A DNA stretch of 64,000 nucleotides. Origin: Adiantum capillus-veneris. Taxonomy: Eukaryota > Streptophyta > Polypodiopsida > Polypodiales > Pteridaceae. Position numbers and translations under genes: made by a program. Every line of letters begins with the position of its first letter. Position 1 is the stretch's first letter. Location: the NCBI GenBank assembly GCA_014529385.2, contig CM043966.1, positions 140,294,211 through 140,358,210 on the forward strand, written 5' to 3'. Of the stretch, positions 52,801 through 63,281 are shown piece after piece. The notes beneath the pieces are model-generated. The model was given only the letters and a program-made list of their open reading frames with translations, was not told where the DNA came from and made no database searches.

Positions 52801-53317
52801 AGTAGAGTCAGGCACCGGGCTTGTCGGACCAATAGGGAAAGGTAGAGTGATCGCCGATGAGAGGCGCACTTTAACTTGGACATTCAAGGGATTAGTTGGT
52901 TAAGCATGGGCGCCCAAGTGTGAATGGGGTGAGCTCCTATAAAAGCCAACTAAACCTAATTTTTACTCATTCTCTCATTTGTGCAATTGAAGAGTGCTCT
53001 TGCTCCATCTCCATCTTCTTCTTCTTCTTCACCTCCTTGTGTGTGTGTGTGTGAGAGAGAGAGAGAGGGAGAGTGTGTGTGCGATCGAGCATTACGAAGG
53101 CACGACGGCAGCGAAGCGGTTGAGCGCGGCACGACTGCAGCTTCTTCTTCATCGCGGCGAGGAATCCACCACGAAGGCGAGCGTAGAGCGGTGAGTGACA
53201 CACCCTTTGTTTTCTTGAGCTTGCTAGTTTAGGCTTGTTGTGTGCTTGGAGCCTTTTGTGGCTCGCACGCGGTGTATCGGCAAGTCCCTTGCTTCGACAG
53301 TGTGGCAAGGAGCGCAC
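52801..53317 (+). repeat. E7 5' LTR (left end uncertain)
   Basis: TATAAAA at 52,938 is followed by a CATCTTCTTCTTCTTC run, TG/GA microsatellites and a GC-rich leader. The right end is GCGCACA, five bases before the primer site. No second copy lies in the window, so the left boundary is a guess. Confidence 0.55.
52938..52944 (+). promoter_or_regulatory. TATA box of E7 LTR
   Basis: TATAAAA in GAGCTCCTATAAAAGCC, a good TATA context upstream of the CT-rich leader. Confidence 0.65.
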
Positions 53318-53322
53318 ATTTT

Positions 53323-53340
53323 TGGCGCCGCTGCCGGTGA
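53323..53340 (+). other. E7 primer binding site, Asp-tRNA type
   Basis: TGGCGCCGCTGCCGGTGA differs at two positions from the Asp-tRNA primer site known from Athila-type elements (TGGCGCCGTTGCCGGGGA). Confidence 0.75.
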
Positions 53341-54309
53341 TATGCCCTACACTAAGCTCGGTTAGCACTTTACGCTTCCTTGTGGTGCAATTTCTATCAT
53401 AGGAAAGGCAGGGAAGGAGTGTGTGGAGATTTCTGTTTTTTGCGTTTTCTGCATTTGCTGTCAAGTTTCAATTTCTGCTATTGTCTGCGTTTTTTCAATT
53501 TCCGCAATTTCTGCATTTTCAAGTTCGGCGTTTTCAATTTCTGCAATTTTCTGCATTTCTGCGTTTTTTAAATTTTCTGCAATTTTCTGCAATTTCTGCA
53601 TTTTCTGCGGTTTTTCTGCAATTTCTGCAATTTTCTACAATTTTTGCATTTCTGCGTTTTTCAATTTCTGCGTTTTCTGCAATTTTTGCATATCTGCGTT
53701 TTCAATTTCTGTATTTTCTGCACCAAAAAGAAAAAGGAAAAAAATATTTCTGGAAAAAAAAAAAAAAAGGAAAAACGCGAGCGAGCGGGCGGCTAAATTT
53801 TTCGAAAATAAAAAATGTGACTCTTAAAACGGACGGGTTGGTTTGTATAAAAGATAGATCGGGATCGGGATCATTCTCCCAAGCCCAAGCCCAAGCCCAA
53901 GCCCAAGCCCAAGCCCAGGCCCAGGCCTCAGTCCTCAGTTTTATGATATATACTAGACTCACTCTTATATATATACCCTACTCCCTCAAGAGAGAATGAG
54001 AGCATGTGGGACAAGTCCTCCACTCTCCTCCTTTCTCTTCCCACTTGCACCCTTAGACTTTCTAGTTTGGGCCTAGTTCCCTACTGGAAATTGACAGTTT
54101 TAGGGATTCCGAGGGCATAGAGTGACCAAACGGAGGGCTGTAAAGCACGGCACGACCCTCTGACCGATACGCTTGTTTCGAGCTATCACACGACCCATTC
54201 CACGACACGCTCTAAAAAATCTAGCAAAAAAACAAACAAAAAACACGCTAAAAACTAGTCACAAGGCCTCCTAGAGCAGCTTTTTGACACCTTAGGGTAT
54301 CAAAAGCAC
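53341..54309 (+). other. E7 leader with low-complexity arrays
   Basis: About 53,425-53,720 is an array of TTTCTGCAATTT-like words. About 53,876-53,930 is an AAGCCC hexamer array (at least eight units). About 53,960-54,050 has a second TATA-like word (TTATATATATACCC) and an AGAGAGAATGAGAGC leader that looks promoter-like. ORFs through the first array are low-complexity Phe/Cys/Ile translations and are not supported. Confidence 0.6.
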
Positions 54310-56518
54310 ATGCACTTACGCTCTGGGCGGGTGCTAGAACACAAGCATATTGAGGGTGCCTCTGTTCATACGGACACCCATTACCCATCCACGATAAGCT
54401 CTAGACCCTCAGCGGGGACACAAGGTAGCACCACCCAAGACCCTAAAATAGCCGCTAGTGATTCCTCCTCCGACTCAGAAATCATGGAAGCATACCCTAC
54501 CCAAAACACTGAGAGAGAAGGCCATGCACCTCCCGAAGCTCCACAGCCTAGTACTAGTATGTTTAGCCGTTTCATGGAAACATTAGGTAGAGCTACTCGC
54601 TCGGAACCTGATGCAAATGAAGCACACGAAGGGGGTGGGGAAGTGGACTCTCCTTTCACATCGCACGTGGACCCCACCCCCAAAGAGTGTCCATGTGGAT
54701 ATCCTGCCAACTTCTTACCAAGAAGGCCCTGTTGAGTTGCCTCCTTCAGAAGTTCCCTCTAGAGTACCGTTGGTGACAAGTAAAACCACGGGGAGCAACA
54801 TTGCTTCTACCTCACAAGAAACCATTAGCACGTCGACTCTAGAAGGATTGTTCATTAATGATCATTGGACATACGACCTCCACACTGAGGTGTTGACGGA
54901 TCTACACTCTGGCCACGCCTACCATGTAGGATGGATAGAGATTGTACAATCCACCTCTAGTGCCACGAGCATCGAAGATCAACAGAAAATGATCTGTAAT
55001 GTTATCCATGGCATTATTCAATCAGAAAGGCAAAACCGAGGGGTAAATATACTCTCAACTGGCCCCATGAGATTTCTGGATACGAGCAAGGCTCAACAGC
55101 CTACTCTATCACAAATGGAGACTCCTCTAATGAGCCCCATGGACCCATCTTACGTCATTTCACCTGGGGTCTCTATGCAATCTGAGCCTCCGAGCGAAAA
55201 CTTTAGCTTCCCTAACTTGGCTCAACCCTCTATTAAGGAAAACCAAGTGCTCACTCCAGGGATAAGCCTGACAAAGAATGTACCGATGACATCTACGGTT
55301 AGCGCAGTGCCACTACCTAGTGTCGTAGTACCTAATATGGGGCCTCGACCATATGTGCCTCTAGCCCCTTATGCACACATGGCCCCCACACCTCCAATTG
55401 TACCACTTGCTTATGCTCCTCGAGTGCCGCTCCCTAGCTCTTATCCGAGTGGACCTATGCCCGGTTATGTTCCATATCCTGCATCATCCACACATATGCC
55501 AAGACCGGTACCCGTTCCTCTCCCACATATGATTCCAAGAGTACCTCCACCGGCCCTACCTCCTCACATAGGTGACTTGGCAGCGTTTGCTCAAACCATA
55601 GGTCGATCTATCGCAGAAAATATGCGTCACGCATCTGATAGAGAGCCTAGAAGTAAGGCAGTACAAATTGTCAAACTCACGCAAAAATTCAATGGGGACG
55701 AAGATGCTAGAAAACACATTGAAGTGTTTGAACAAGTATGTGATTCCTTAGGGGAACGCAACGAACTACATAAGTGCAATGCCTTAAGCTTGACATTAAG
55801 TGGGAAGGCTGGAGATTGGTATAGGACCCTAAGGGTGGATGAGAAAACAATCTACCCTACCCTTCGAAGGTTGTTTCTAAAGGAGTACATACGAGAAGGT
55901 GTGCTTTGGGGTGTAGCATCTCAGCTACAGAAGGCCGAACGTAAGGAAGGAGAGTCAGTAAGGGACTTCATTAGTCGTCTAAAGCACTTAAACTCTCGTT
56001 GCCCTGTAAATGAGCGCTTCAACAATAACCAACTACTTGATCGATTCATTCGAGGGTTGAGGAATGAAGGAATCTATAATGGACTAGTGATTAGAGGTAT
56101 CACAACCTGGGAAGATGTCACTGCCAATGCAATCCAACTAGAGGACAACTTGATGATAGCAGGCATGAGGGTGTCTACTGACACGAGATCCACTAGCTCA
56201 CAAGCCATTGAGTATGAACCCATGACTGCAAAGCCCATTACCAATGAGCCAAAGGTATTTGAGACATTCTTGACAGACCTCACCAAGGCAATCCAAGAGT
56301 CTCTTAAGGATAATCGACCCCCTCAAAATAGTCACATGTATCCAAGAAGGGAGCAACAATGGTGTTCCATTTGCTTAGGTCCACATAGCACTAGTGAGTG
56401 CCCTACGTTTAGAGTAAAATTTAATGGAACTTGCAACGCATGTGGTAGGTATGGTCACCAAGCTAAGGATTGTTTAATGATCAAACGTATGATGGAAAAT
56501 AGACCACCTGTAGCCTAG
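54310..56518 (+). CDS. E7 gag, one frame change near the N-terminus
   Basis: ATG 54,310 (MHLRSGRVL) opens 142 codons in one frame. The continuing gag runs in the next frame from about 54,611, the two overlapping over a C-rich run (CCCCACCCCCAAAG near 54,670). The middle is Pro-rich. The capsid domain spans about 55,660-56,160 (FNGDEDARKHIEVFE, GDWYRTL, FLKEYIREG, RFIRGLRNEG). Two zinc knuckles close it: CSICLGPHSTSEC (C-x2-C-x3-H-x4-C) and CNACGRYGHQAKDC (C-x2-C-x4-H-x4-C). A TAG ends gag at 56,516, 223 bp before pol. The frame change may be a mutation or programmed. Confidence 0.8.
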
Positions 56519-56741
56519 ACGGATGCACCTCGAGCTCCTGTATTGATGCCTACTCCACATGTTGAGCAACTACCGCAACACATGGTCCCTAGACCTCAAA
56601 ATGTTGTACAAGCTACACCGCTACCACCTCCTGTGCTAGGACCGCAGCCCCCGCATCCAAGAGTCGCCCCTATGAACCAAGTGGGTTGCGAGAACTAGAA
56701 CCAATACCACAAAGGGAAAGACCGACAAAGAAAACCGTAAC

Positions 56742-59700
56742 ATGGAACCAAATGAAAACCGAATAAGAGAAAACCATAAAGAGCCTGTGAAAACACCACA
56801 AGTGTTTCCAAATCCAATCCAAGACCCCCAAGATAAATCGCCGGGGCAAAAAGGGAAAAATCGTAAAAAGAAGATTGGGACGTACCCAAACCCAGTAGAC
56901 GAGATCGAGCAGGTGAAACATCTAAGAGGTTTAGTGGAGGAGACTCAAAGGAAACTAGAACCAGAACCCATGCATATCAAAATTCATGACACAGTGTTTC
57001 CCACGCAAGTTCATCCACCCCACATGAACCATAGACCGTTAGCCATATCTAGTATCATCCAAGAAGGGAGTGAGGACGGGACATCAGAAAGTGAGCATAC
57101 ACCTTTCTTGTTGGAAAGGATGTTTAACAAAGGAATACCTGATCCCATTGAGGAATATGAGATTCCATCCTCACCAGTTCCTAGTCAAGGACCTACACCC
57201 TGCAAAACGCCAATGAATGTTGCCAAACTAGTGGACTTCATGTCTTCTGAGGTCCGAACCACGATCATAGCAAAGCTGTATGGAGATCCTGAGTTATTCC
57301 TTGCACTTCGAGCATTCCTTAATGGAGAGCTACGAACGGGATTACCGCAGTTTGCGCAACCAAATAGGCCTGACTCGATTATGATTGATGAGGAAAATCA
57401 TGTGCAATCACTTGACTTAGATGGACACGAGTCTGTGATCGAGGTACCCATTAACGAATTAGGGCAGTATTTTGAAGGCGACGAGTCTAATGCGACCCTA
57501 CCCATCACTACCAAGGGATTAACTATAAAGGGAATTCTTGATGGTGGTGCGGGAGTTAGCATCGTTACAAAAGATTGTTGGGAATCCATGGGAAAACCCC
57601 GCCTCAGTGTTACTAACATTGTGGTAAAGATGGCAAATGGTACCATAGCCAAACCTATGGGGATGCTCAAGGATCTTAAGATCAAAGTTCTAGGACACAA
57701 GGTACGACATACGTTCATTGTAATGGATTTCTCTAAACACCTTATGTCATATGAAATGATTTTAGGACGACCATTCATGAGGGAAGCACAAATGGTTCAC
57801 GATTGGTCTAAAAATCATGTCTATTTGCAATTCCAAGACTCTGTCCTTAGAGTGGATTTGGTGACTGGTAAGGTACACCCCTTAGGGAGTAAAACCATTA
57901 TTGATCATCGCTCTGACACCACAGTTCACTCGACCCCACTACAATATTGTTACACTTGTAAGAAGGATACAGACATTGGCCAAGATTCTCCTTATATGGA
58001 TATCCTACCTGGGATGACTGAGTCGGACAATGTGGATTGGGTACACCTAGCTGCAACCATAGATACCTGGGGAAATAGAGGAACCACTTGGGTCACACCA
58101 GAGGGGGAAGAGGTACCACAAATTGCACCTCTGAACATGATAAGTGTCATACATGCATCTTCTAAGGGCAAGGCAATTGTGGACCAATCTGACAGTGACA
58201 CTGATAGCTCAATAGAAGACTTTGACCAACACGACTTGGACACTGACTCCCACAGTGAAACGGATTCTGAATCTCATGAATTAGAGAGTGGAGCAAGTTC
58301 ACAGTCAAAACATTCGGAAGGACCGAGCACATCAACCGATGATAGCTCCTCCGAGAGTGAAGAGGACACCAACGAGGACTCCTTTAGTGAGCCAGATCTA
58401 AATGCAAATCAAAAGCAGGTCTCAAATAAGAAAAAGAAAAACCTTAAGAGGCATCGATATCGAGCCAATGTACGTGCTAGGATAAACAAGAAGAGATCCT
58501 CAGCAGAATGGCTCAGTTATATAGGAGCATGTGATGCTCATCGAAAATTGGTAGACAATTGGGGTGAATATCTCCAAAATGTTATGTGGTGTAGACCACG
58601 ACCCCATGACATAGCCCAATTAGAGATCATAGACAAGCCAAAGTTGAGCCGCACTGCAAGGAGGCGTCAAAACCAAGAGTTAGCTCGACAACACAAGAAA
58701 GCAGAAATGGAAGCACAAACCAACGCACAACCAGAATCCACAGACTTGCATCCTGCACCAGAACATTTCAAATCTTACACCACAGGGGAAGCAAAGGTTG
58801 TGTACACAAAATCCCAAAGAATACCTATCGATGGGAATAATGGAATCTATGATGGTCCGGCAATAGTTAAAGAAATAGAATTAGCTGACCCCGGTGAAGT
58901 ATCAAAACCTGTTTTTATTGCCCAAGACCTCACAGAAGTTGAAGAGGCGGTCCTCAAAGAGCTTCTCAAGGAATTCAAGGACGTATTCGCTTGGACATAC
59001 CATGATATGAAAGGTGTTCCGCCTTCTGTGGTCCAACGTACAATCCCTATGATTAGCACTGCGAAGCCCGTACAACAAAGACCCTACCCGATGAATCCTA
59101 AGTATGCAAAGATCATTCAAGAAGAACTAGAAAAGCTTATCAAATGTGGGTTCATATATCCTATTGAACACTCTGAATGGGTGTCGCCAATAGTTATCGT
59201 GCCAAAAAAGAATGGGAAACTCAGGGTGTGCGTGGACCTCAAAAAAGTTAATGCAGCTACTAGAAGAGACCATTACCCCCTACCATATTCCGAACATGTA
59301 CTCGAAAGAGTTGCAGGCAAGGAAGCTTATATCTTTCTAGATGGGTACTCAGGCTACAACCAAATCACGATAGCGCTAGAGGACCAAGCTAAAACTGCCT
59401 TCATCACAGAATTTGGCGTGTTTGCATTTCGTGTGATGGCTTTTGGCTTAACAAATGCCCCTGCTACATTCCAACGATTAATAAACACTGCTTTTAAAGA
59501 ATATTTGAGAGAGTTTTGTGAAGCTTTCTTAGACGACCTTTGTGTTTACTCTTCTTGGAAAGAACATCTATCATGTTTGCGGAAGGTGTTTGAAAAATGT
59601 AGGTTATATCGTATCTCATTGAACCCGTTCAAATGCCAATTTTGGGTCAAGCATGGAGTTATTTTAGGGCATATAGTATCCAAGAATGGTATCTCAACCG

Positions 59701-62700
59701 ATGAGAGCAAAATTAAAGTGATTCTAGAGTTACCACCACCAACCAATTACAAGGGAGTTCAAAGGTTCATGGGACACGTGGGTTATTATCGACGGTTTAT
59801 TTTATTTTTCGCTGAGATAGCACGTCCTTTGTACAAGCTTCTCATTGAATTTAAATGGACTGAAGAGTGTGACCAGGCCTATGAACAATTGAAGAAAACA
59901 CTAGCAAGTGCTCCGATTTTAAGGACACCTAACTGGGATGTCATTTTCCATGTGCATATTGATGCATCAAACTTTGCTATTGGGTGTGTTCTCACTCAAC
60001 CAGGAGAACATAAATTGGACTATCCCATTAGCTTTGCAAGCCGTCAATTGAACGATGCTGAAAGGAACTACACCACTACAGAGCGAGAAGGTTTGGCAAT
60101 GGTTTATGCAGTAAAGAAATTTCGCTACTACCTTCTGGCAAACAAGTTTGTATTTTATGTGGATCATCAAGCGTTGCTGTATCTGGTAAACAAGCCATGC
60201 TCCACAGGAAGAATCACACGATGGTTGTTAATTCTTCTTGAGTTTGATTTCACGATTGTAGTGAGACCCGGTAAAAGGCACGTCATGGCTGATCATTTGT
60301 CTCGCATACCCAATGGTGAAGCCCCTACAGGAGTTGATGATGAATTACCCGATACTTCCCTATTCATAGTTGAGACTATGCCTGAATGGAGTGAGAACAT
60401 TGTTAACTTTTTAGTTAATGGTTTTCCACCCAAGGAACTTCGTAAGGATATCGCTCGAAGGCTAGTAAAAGAATGTGAACCCTATTGTTTGATTGCCGGA
60501 ACCCTGTATAGATTAGGCAAGGACGATATTCTTAGGCGTTGTGCCCGCGAGGATGAATATTTGTATATCTTGCAAGAAGCACATATGGGCATAGCAGGAG
60601 GACATTTTTCAGGGGACCTGACTGCTAGAAAGGTGCTGCAATCAGGCTATTGGTGGCCAACTTTATTTAAGGATGCATCACTTTTTACAAAAGGGTGTGA
60701 TGAGTGCCAACGTTACAAGACCACACAGCGCAAGGACAGAATGCCCTTACATCCTATTAAGGTAACCCAACCATTTGAAAAATGGGGCTTAGACTTTGTA
60801 GGTCCAATTAGTCCCGCAGCTCGCAACACTCAATCTCGATATATTCTAGTTGCTACGGACTATGTAACAAAGTGGGCTGAAGCTAAGGCTTCACAAAAAG
60901 CTGACGCGAGGACAACAACTAAGTTTCTTTTTGAGAACATTATCACAAGATTTGGTTGTCCTTTTGAAATTGTTAGTGATAATGGTACCCATTTTATAAA
61001 TGAGGTAATAAGAGAGCTTACCACGACCTTTATGATATCCCACCATAAGTCTACACCTTATTACCCGCAAGCTAATGGACAAGCCGAGAGCACCAACAAG
61101 ACTCTAATCTCTATTTTAACCAAGACGGTAGAAGCTCATCGCACTGATTGGGATTTGAAGTTGACATCTGCTCTATGGGCTTATCTTACTGCTTATAAAG
61201 TGGCTATTAATTGTACGCCATTCAAAATGGTATACGGCCAAGAAGCGGTTATGACTTGGGAGTTTGTCATTCCTAGTCTTAGGGTAGCTTCGCAAGAAGG
61301 ATGGAATGGTAACCCCTTAACCGAGCGTTTGTTTATCTTAGAAAAACTAGACGAAGAGAGACAGTTGACTGTGCAAAATGCTCTTGTGGAAAAGCATAGG
61401 AGAAAGAAGTGGTTTGATCGCCATGTGAAGGACAAGGATATCAAAGTTGGTGATAAAGTCCTTATGTATGGAGTACGTAAAGAGAAGAAAAAGTTGAAAT
61501 ATGCTGGTAAAGGACCATATAGAGTATGTGAAATTACCCCACAAGGTACCCTTCGTGTGGAAACTCTTGATGGAGTTGAAACCATTGGATTCCTCAATGG
61601 GAGTAAATTCAAAAGATATTATGATCCTTTAAGCCAAGAAGAACTACGGGCCATTCATCAAAAGAAGGCCGCCAAAGCACAAACCGAGTTAAACAAGATA
61701 CAAGCGCAAGCTGAGGCTAAGGAGCGACAACAACGTATAAGACAAAAACGAGAGGCTAACCTTGGGGTCACAAATGCATTCCACATGGAAATCGAAGAGG
61801 ATGGGTTGGACTCTGACACACCTCTACGATACCCCATTGAGTTAAATAGTGCCTATGGAAAAGTGCTATATAACGCCTTATTGGACACGGGTGCTAAATA
61901 CAATCTGCTATCCTATGGGGTGTGGTGTCAGTTAGGGAAGCCACCTCTATCTGAGAGTATTATCCAAGTCAAGGGTGTCAACAAGAAAAAAATTGCGGTT
62001 TTTGGAATCTGGCACACTTCTGTCAGTTATGACAATGGGGTGGTAGCTCAAGACTTTTTGGTCATGCCTACTGGAACTATGGAGGGTAATATAAACCTAG
62101 GCCGCACGTGGATGATAGCCACCAAATGCACTATTGATTGGGGGACTGGGGGTGTTACAACGCAAAAACCAACTCTTAGCCCTACCACTCAAGCCATAGT
62201 CCCTGAGATATTTCCCAAGGAAATAAAACCCAAGACATTGCATGTCCAGGAGGTTGAACCATACGTCCCCATAGCCCAACTCTCTAGAGCTTCAACTAAT
62301 GTAGTTGAAAGAAAGCTTGAGACACACAAGAACCATCCTAATATAACAGAGAAAACATACAAGTGGGTCCCTAAAACCTCTGTAGTGAGCATGAATGATG
62401 CAAAAAAACGGAAACCTAGTAAGAACCGTACCACTCACTCCAAGAAATGTAAAGAAACGCTGCGTTGGATTCCTAAACGACTATTGGAAGCCCAAGGATA
62501 CTATGAAGGAAATGATCAAATCTGGGTGCCCAAACGTAAAGTGTACTCTTACCTGTCACCTGGCCCATGTAAACCCAATCCTGTGGCTCCAAAACAAATT
62601 GAAAATTGCGGAAAGGAAAAAATCATGGAACGTTACACACCCGTTCTAGAGCTAGTTTGGGTACCAAAGAAAGAACGATTTGTTCCACCTAGCTCAGGAA

Positions 62701-62999
62701 CAGGGAAATCAAATGAAGCTTCTTGCTCTTCATGTAGTTCCTATACGCAAATAGAAGCTTCGACACAACCTCCACCTACCACTGTACATATCCATCCAAG
62801 CACGAAAGAGTTTGCACCTTCCGGGGTAAGTTCACCACCTACAACAACGTTGCAAATAAAGTCCTGGGAGAGTACCTTACCACCCTTACAACTTGATGAG
62901 GCACCTAGGGTAATAGAAAACTACTGGCAAAAATCCTCACCTATTACCAACTGGAACAATTGGTTTCAAAGGGTGACAAGCTCATTTCAAACGGTATGA
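56742..62999 (+). CDS. E7 pol polyprotein, 2,085 aa, two aspartic proteases
   Basis: The frame is fully open from ATG 56,742. PR1: ILDGGAGVSIV (Asp 267) and MILGRPFMR. An acidic Ser/Asp/Glu stretch (about 475-560) precedes a Lys/Arg stretch (about 563-590). RT from about 794: WVSPIVIVPKKNGKLRVCVD, DGYSGYNQI and FLDDLCVYS (Asp 931, 932). RNase H has all four acids (Asp 1074, Glu 1114, Asp 1141, Asp 1184). Integrase: AHMGIAGGHF, C..CQRYK, then Asp 1351, Asp 1413, Glu 1449 (D-D-35-E). A Gln/Lys/Glu coiled coil follows (about 1,640-1,690). PR2: ALLDTGAKYNLLS (Asp 1715) and NLGRTWM. The tail has four W[VI]PK motifs (Trp 1875, 1909, 1928, 1973). No catalytic residue is lost in RT, RNase H or integrase. 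Confidence 0.92.
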   Translation: MEPNENRIRENHKEPVKTPQVFPNPIQDPQDKSPGQKGKNRKKKIGTYPNPVDEIEQVKHLRGLVEETQRKLEPEPMHIKIHDTVFPTQVHPPHMNHRPLAISSIIQEGSEDGTSESEHTPFLLERMFNKGIPDPIEEYEIPSSPVPSQGPTPCKTPMNVAKLVDFMSSEVRTTIIAKLYGDPELFLALRAFLNGELRTGLPQFAQPNRPDSIMIDEENHVQSLDLDGHESVIEVPINELGQYFEGDESNATLPITTKGLTIKGILDGGAGVSIVTKDCWESMGKPRLSVTNIVVKMANGTIAKPMGMLKDLKIKVLGHKVRHTFIVMDFSKHLMSYEMILGRPFMREAQMVHDWSKNHVYLQFQDSVLRVDLVTGKVHPLGSKTIIDHRSDTTVHSTPLQYCYTCKKDTDIGQDSPYMDILPGMTESDNVDWVHLAATIDTWGNRGTTWVTPEGEEVPQIAPLNMISVIHASSKGKAIVDQSDSDTDSSIEDFDQHDLDTDSHSETDSESHELESGASSQSKHSEGPSTSTDDSSSESEEDTNEDSFSEPDLNANQKQVSNKKKKNLKRHRYRANVRARINKKRSSAEWLSYIGACDAHRKLVDNWGEYLQNVMWCRPRPHDIAQLEIIDKPKLSRTARRRQNQELARQHKKAEMEAQTNAQPESTDLHPAPEHFKSYTTGEAKVVYTKSQRIPIDGNNGIYDGPAIVKEIELADPGEVSKPVFIAQDLTEVEEAVLKELLKEFKDVFAWTYHDMKGVPPSVVQRTIPMISTAKPVQQRPYPMNPKYAKIIQEELEKLIKCGFIYPIEHSEWVSPIVIVPKKNGKLRVCVDLKKVNAATRRDHYPLPYSEHVLERVAGKEAYIFLDGYSGYNQITIALEDQAKTAFITEFGVFAFRVMAFGLTNAPATFQRLINTAFKEYLREFCEAFLDDLCVYSSWKEHLSCLRKVFEKCRLYRISLNPFKCQFWVKHGVILGHIVSKNGISTDESKIKVILELPPPTNYKGVQRFMGHVGYYRRFILFFAEIARPLYKLLIEFKWTEECDQAYEQLKKTLASAPILRTPNWDVIFHVHIDASNFAIGCVLTQPGEHKLDYPISFASRQLNDAERNYTTTEREGLAMVYAVKKFRYYLLANKFVFYVDHQALLYLVNKPCSTGRITRWLLILLEFDFTIVVRPGKRHVMADHLSRIPNGEAPTGVDDELPDTSLFIVETMPEWSENIVNFLVNGFPPKELRKDIARRLVKECEPYCLIAGTLYRLGKDDILRRCAREDEYLYILQEAHMGIAGGHFSGDLTARKVLQSGYWWPTLFKDASLFTKGCDECQRYKTTQRKDRMPLHPIKVTQPFEKWGLDFVGPISPAARNTQSRYILVATDYVTKWAEAKASQKADARTTTKFLFENIITRFGCPFEIVSDNGTHFINEVIRELTTTFMISHHKSTPYYPQANGQAESTNKTLISILTKTVEAHRTDWDLKLTSALWAYLTAYKVAINCTPFKMVYGQEAVMTWEFVIPSLRVASQEGWNGNPLTERLFILEKLDEERQLTVQNALVEKHRRKKWFDRHVKDKDIKVGDKVLMYGVRKEKKKLKYAGKGPYRVCEITPQGTLRVETLDGVETIGFLNGSKFKRYYDPLSQEELRAIHQKKAAKAQTELNKIQAQAEAKERQQRIRQKREANLGVTNAFHMEIEEDGLDSDTPLRYPIELNSAYGKVLYNALLDTGAKYNLLSYGVWCQLGKPPLSESIIQVKGVNKKKIAVFGIWHTSVSYDNGVVAQDFLVMPTGTMEGNINLGRTWMIATKCTIDWGTGGVTTQKPTLSPTTQAIVPEIFPKEIKPKTLHVQEVEPYVPIAQLSRASTNVVERKLETHKNHPNITEKTYKWVPKTSVVSMNDAKKRKPSKNRTTHSKKCKETLRWIPKRLLEAQGYYEGNDQIWVPKRKVYSYLSPGPCKPNPVAPKQIENCGKEKIMERYTPVLELVWVPKKERFVPPSSGTGKSNEASCSSCSSYTQIEASTQPPPTTVHIHPSTKEFAPSGVSSPPTTTLQIKSWESTLPPLQLDEAPRVIENYWQKSSPITNWNNWFQRVTSSFQTV

Positions 63000-63006
63000 T
63001 CTACCC

Positions 63007-63020
63007 AAGGAAGGGGGGAA
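63007..63020 (+). other. polypurine tract after E7 pol
   Basis: AAGGAAGGGGGGAA directly followed by TGTTTGCTGACAG, the classical start of a 3' LTR. The following sequence is not found upstream of gag, so the LTR reading is unconfirmed. Confidence 0.6.
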
Positions 63021-63281
63021 TGTTTGCTGACAGTCATCATTCATTTGTTTCCCTCTCAACCTTTTTCCCTGACCTCTCAATCTCCGATCTTAGGGAATGT
63101 ATATATATAGCCTTATACTCGCAAAAAAACAAAAATAGTAAAGAGCAAGAGCGCCTAGCAATGAGAGAGCACCCTATCAGATCTTACATATAAGTCCAAA
63201 TTCACCGTGTCAAGTCAAGCAACACACAAAAACAACTCTTATGTTTTAAAGGCCTAACCAAATCTATCTGTCTTGTCAGAA
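63021..63281 (+). promoter_or_regulatory. promoter-like segment upstream of the last ORF
   Basis: TATATATATAGCC at about 63,100 is followed by an AGAGCAAGAGCGCC..AATGAGAGAGCACC leader. This resembles the order at 53,960-54,000 (TATATATATACCC then GAGAGAATGAGAGC). It may be the U3/R part of an LTR or a promoter for the ORF at 63,282. Confidence 0.4.

Noticed and set aside
53421-53999. 192-codon Phe-rich ORF
   Set aside because: Translation of the TTTCTGCAATTT array and the AAGCCC array; two frames are equally open.
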